Shown here: one piece after another, positions 13,258 through 14,428 of the stretch
How positions within the stretch are numbered: the first letter of the stretch is position 1
Layout of the letters: every line of letters begins with the position of its first letter
Source: JAFTYR01 sp964571375
GTDB lineage: Bacteria > Pseudomonadota > Gammaproteobacteria > Burkholderiales > Burkholderiaceae_F
Length of the DNA: 14,428 nucleotides
Reading direction: 5' to 3'
Assembly: GCA_964571375.1 (NCBI GenBank)
Contig: CAZNBL010000034.1
Span: 1-14,428, forward strand
Notes under the pieces: generated by a model
Seen by the model: the letters and a program-made list of their open reading frames with translations, nothing else
Databases searched by the model: none
What the model was told of the DNA's origin: nothing
Program-made: the position numbers and the translations under genes

Positions 13258-14428
13258 ATGAATAAGCTGAATATTGCTGTCGCCGAACGAGCAACCCCCT
13301 ACATTGAAACCCGCCGCAAGATCGTTCCGCTCAAGCCCAACGAACTTACGGAAGTCTCCGCTGTCGTGCTGACAACGGACTGCATCGGCAACGGTGTTCT
13401 CAAAGCGATCGAAGACACCAAGTTCAATATCCCGATGTTCCTGATGCTCGAACACGGTGAGGAAATCCCGGTTGAAGCCGTCGGCCACGTACTCGGCGTC
13501 ATCGATCCGGAAATTACCGACAAAAAACTCTACGGCCGTCAGATCGACGATGCAGCCGCCAAGTACGAACAAAAACTTCTGCCGCCCTTCTTCGGCAACC
13601 TGATGGAATATGTCAAAAAGGGCAATGCCCAGTTTGACTGTCCGGGACATCAGGGCGGTGCGTTTTTCCGCCGTCATCCTGTCGGTCACGCCTTCTACAA
13701 TTTCTTCGGCGAAGAAGTCTTCCGCTCCGACCTCTGCAACGCAGACGTCTACATGGGCGACCTGCTGATTCACGAAGGGGTTCCTCTCTCTGCTCAGAAG
13801 GCTGCCGCCAAGATCTACAACGCAGATAAAACTTACTTCGTACTCAACGGCACTTCGGCCTCAAACAAGGTTGTGCTCAACGCCTCGCTCACTCCGGGCG
13901 ACTTAGTACTCTTTGACCGCAACAACCATAAATCCAATCACCACGGCGCCCTGCTTCAGTCGGGTGCAACACCGATTTATCTTGAAACCGCCCGAAACCC
14001 ATTTGGTCTGATCGGCGGCATCGATGCCCGCTGCTTTGACGAGGACTACCTCAGAGGTCTGATCCGCGAAGCCGCACCGGAAAAAGCTGATTGCGAGCGC
14101 CCGTTCCGACTCGCTGTCATTCAGCTCGGCACCTATGACGGTACGATCTACAACGCACGACAGGTTGTCGACAAGATCGGTCACCTCTGTGACTACATCC
14201 TGTTTGACTCCGCCTGGGTCGGTTACGAACAGTTCATTCCGATGATGAAGGACTGCTCTCCTTTGCTTCTTGAACTCGGCCCCGACGATCCCGGCATCTT
14301 TGTCACGCAGTCCGTACATAAGCAGCTTGCAGGCTTCTCCCAAGCCTCTCAGATCCATAAGAAGGATTCTCATATCCGAGGCCAAAAGCGCTTTATTTCG
14401 CATAAGCAGCTCAACAATGCCTTCATGA
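13258..14428 (+). CDS. speF: Inducible-type ornithine decarboxylase (SpeF/SpeC family), 3' end off the window
   Basis: The enzyme decarboxylates ornithine to putrescine with PLP; in bacteria it serves polyamine synthesis and acid resistance. I translated 390 codons from ATG 13258 without any break. The N-terminus MNKLNIAV matches E. coli SpeF, followed by the wing domain and the aminotransferase-fold PLP domain. Signatures include FDCPGHQGG, HEGVPLSAQ, LNGTSASNKVVLNA, DRNNHKSNHHGALLQ, LFDSAWVGYEQF and the PLP lysine K355 in SVHKQLAGF. The full family is about 710-730 residues, so roughly the C-terminal half is outside the window. No clear Shine-Dalgarno precedes the start (ACTGCAGAAAAATT). 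I use the symbol speF because of the SpeFL-like leader; by sequence alone speC is possible. A putrescine/ornithine antiporter gene potE may follow outside the window. Confidence 0.96.
   Translation, partial: MNKLNIAVAERATPYIETRRKIVPLKPNELTEVSAVVLTTDCIGNGVLKAIEDTKFNIPMFLMLEHGEEIPVEAVGHVLGVIDPEITDKKLYGRQIDDAAAKYEQKLLPPFFGNLMEYVKKGNAQFDCPGHQGGAFFRRHPVGHAFYNFFGEEVFRSDLCNADVYMGDLLIHEGVPLSAQKAAAKIYNADKTYFVLNGTSASNKVVLNASLTPGDLVLFDRNNHKSNHHGALLQSGATPIYLETARNPFGLIGGIDARCFDEDYLRGLIREAAPEKADCERPFRLAVIQLGTYDGTIYNARQVVDKIGHLCDYILFDSAWVGYEQFIPMMKDCSPLLLELGPDDPGIFVTQSVHKQLAGFSQASQIHKKDSHIRGQKRFISHKQLNNAFM

Noticed and set aside
13168..13773. 201-codon minus-strand frame opposite the speF start
   Set aside because: speF matches its family over the whole stretch on the plus strand; the antisense frame has no support.

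Overview
The window looks like chromosomal DNA of a betaproteobacterium. The gene order murA-hisG-hisD-hisB-hisH-hisA-hisF-hisI-hisE, the short form of HisG, the monofunctional HisB and the VCVGEQ nucleophile motif of HisH all fit Burkholderiales. A gut lineage such as Sutterellaceae is possible, but that is inference and the genus cannot be read from the sequence. I see no phage, insertion sequence, CRISPR, tRNA or rRNA.

Region 1 (1-6661, minus strand) is a tightly packed operon. It starts with the peptidoglycan enzyme MurA and continues with histidine biosynthesis genes hisG, D, B, H, A, F, I and E; hisE runs off the left edge. hisC, which normally sits between hisD and hisB in this group, is absent. 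A promoter pair and a leader hairpin precede murA.

Region 2 (6789-10733) is the high-affinity phosphate transporter. pstS-pstC-pstA run on the minus strand and end in a strong terminator. The ATPase gene pstB runs the other way from the same 227-bp intergenic region and has its own terminator. That region holds two back-to-back arrays of four PhoB half-sites, each in exact 11-bp phase and each followed 10 bp later by a -10 box. No phoU is present.

Region 3 (10795-11826, plus strand) is a two-gene unit of unknown role: a glycine-zipper lipoprotein overlapping by ATGA with a secreted Ala/Lys/Glu-rich coiled-coil protein. It ends in tandem terminators, one of which also serves the converging OTC gene.

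Region 4 (11832-14428) is an ornithine locus. A long-form ornithine carbamoyltransferase (argF/arcB-like) points left. An ornithine decarboxylase of the SpeF/SpeC type points right and is cut by the right edge. Upstream of the decarboxylase is a 39-codon ORF whose C-terminal half closely resembles SpeFL, the ornithine-sensing ribosome-arrest peptide of enterobacteria. This is the most interesting element of the window: it suggests that ornithine-gated translation arrest controls putrescine synthesis here too, outside the group where I know it to be described.
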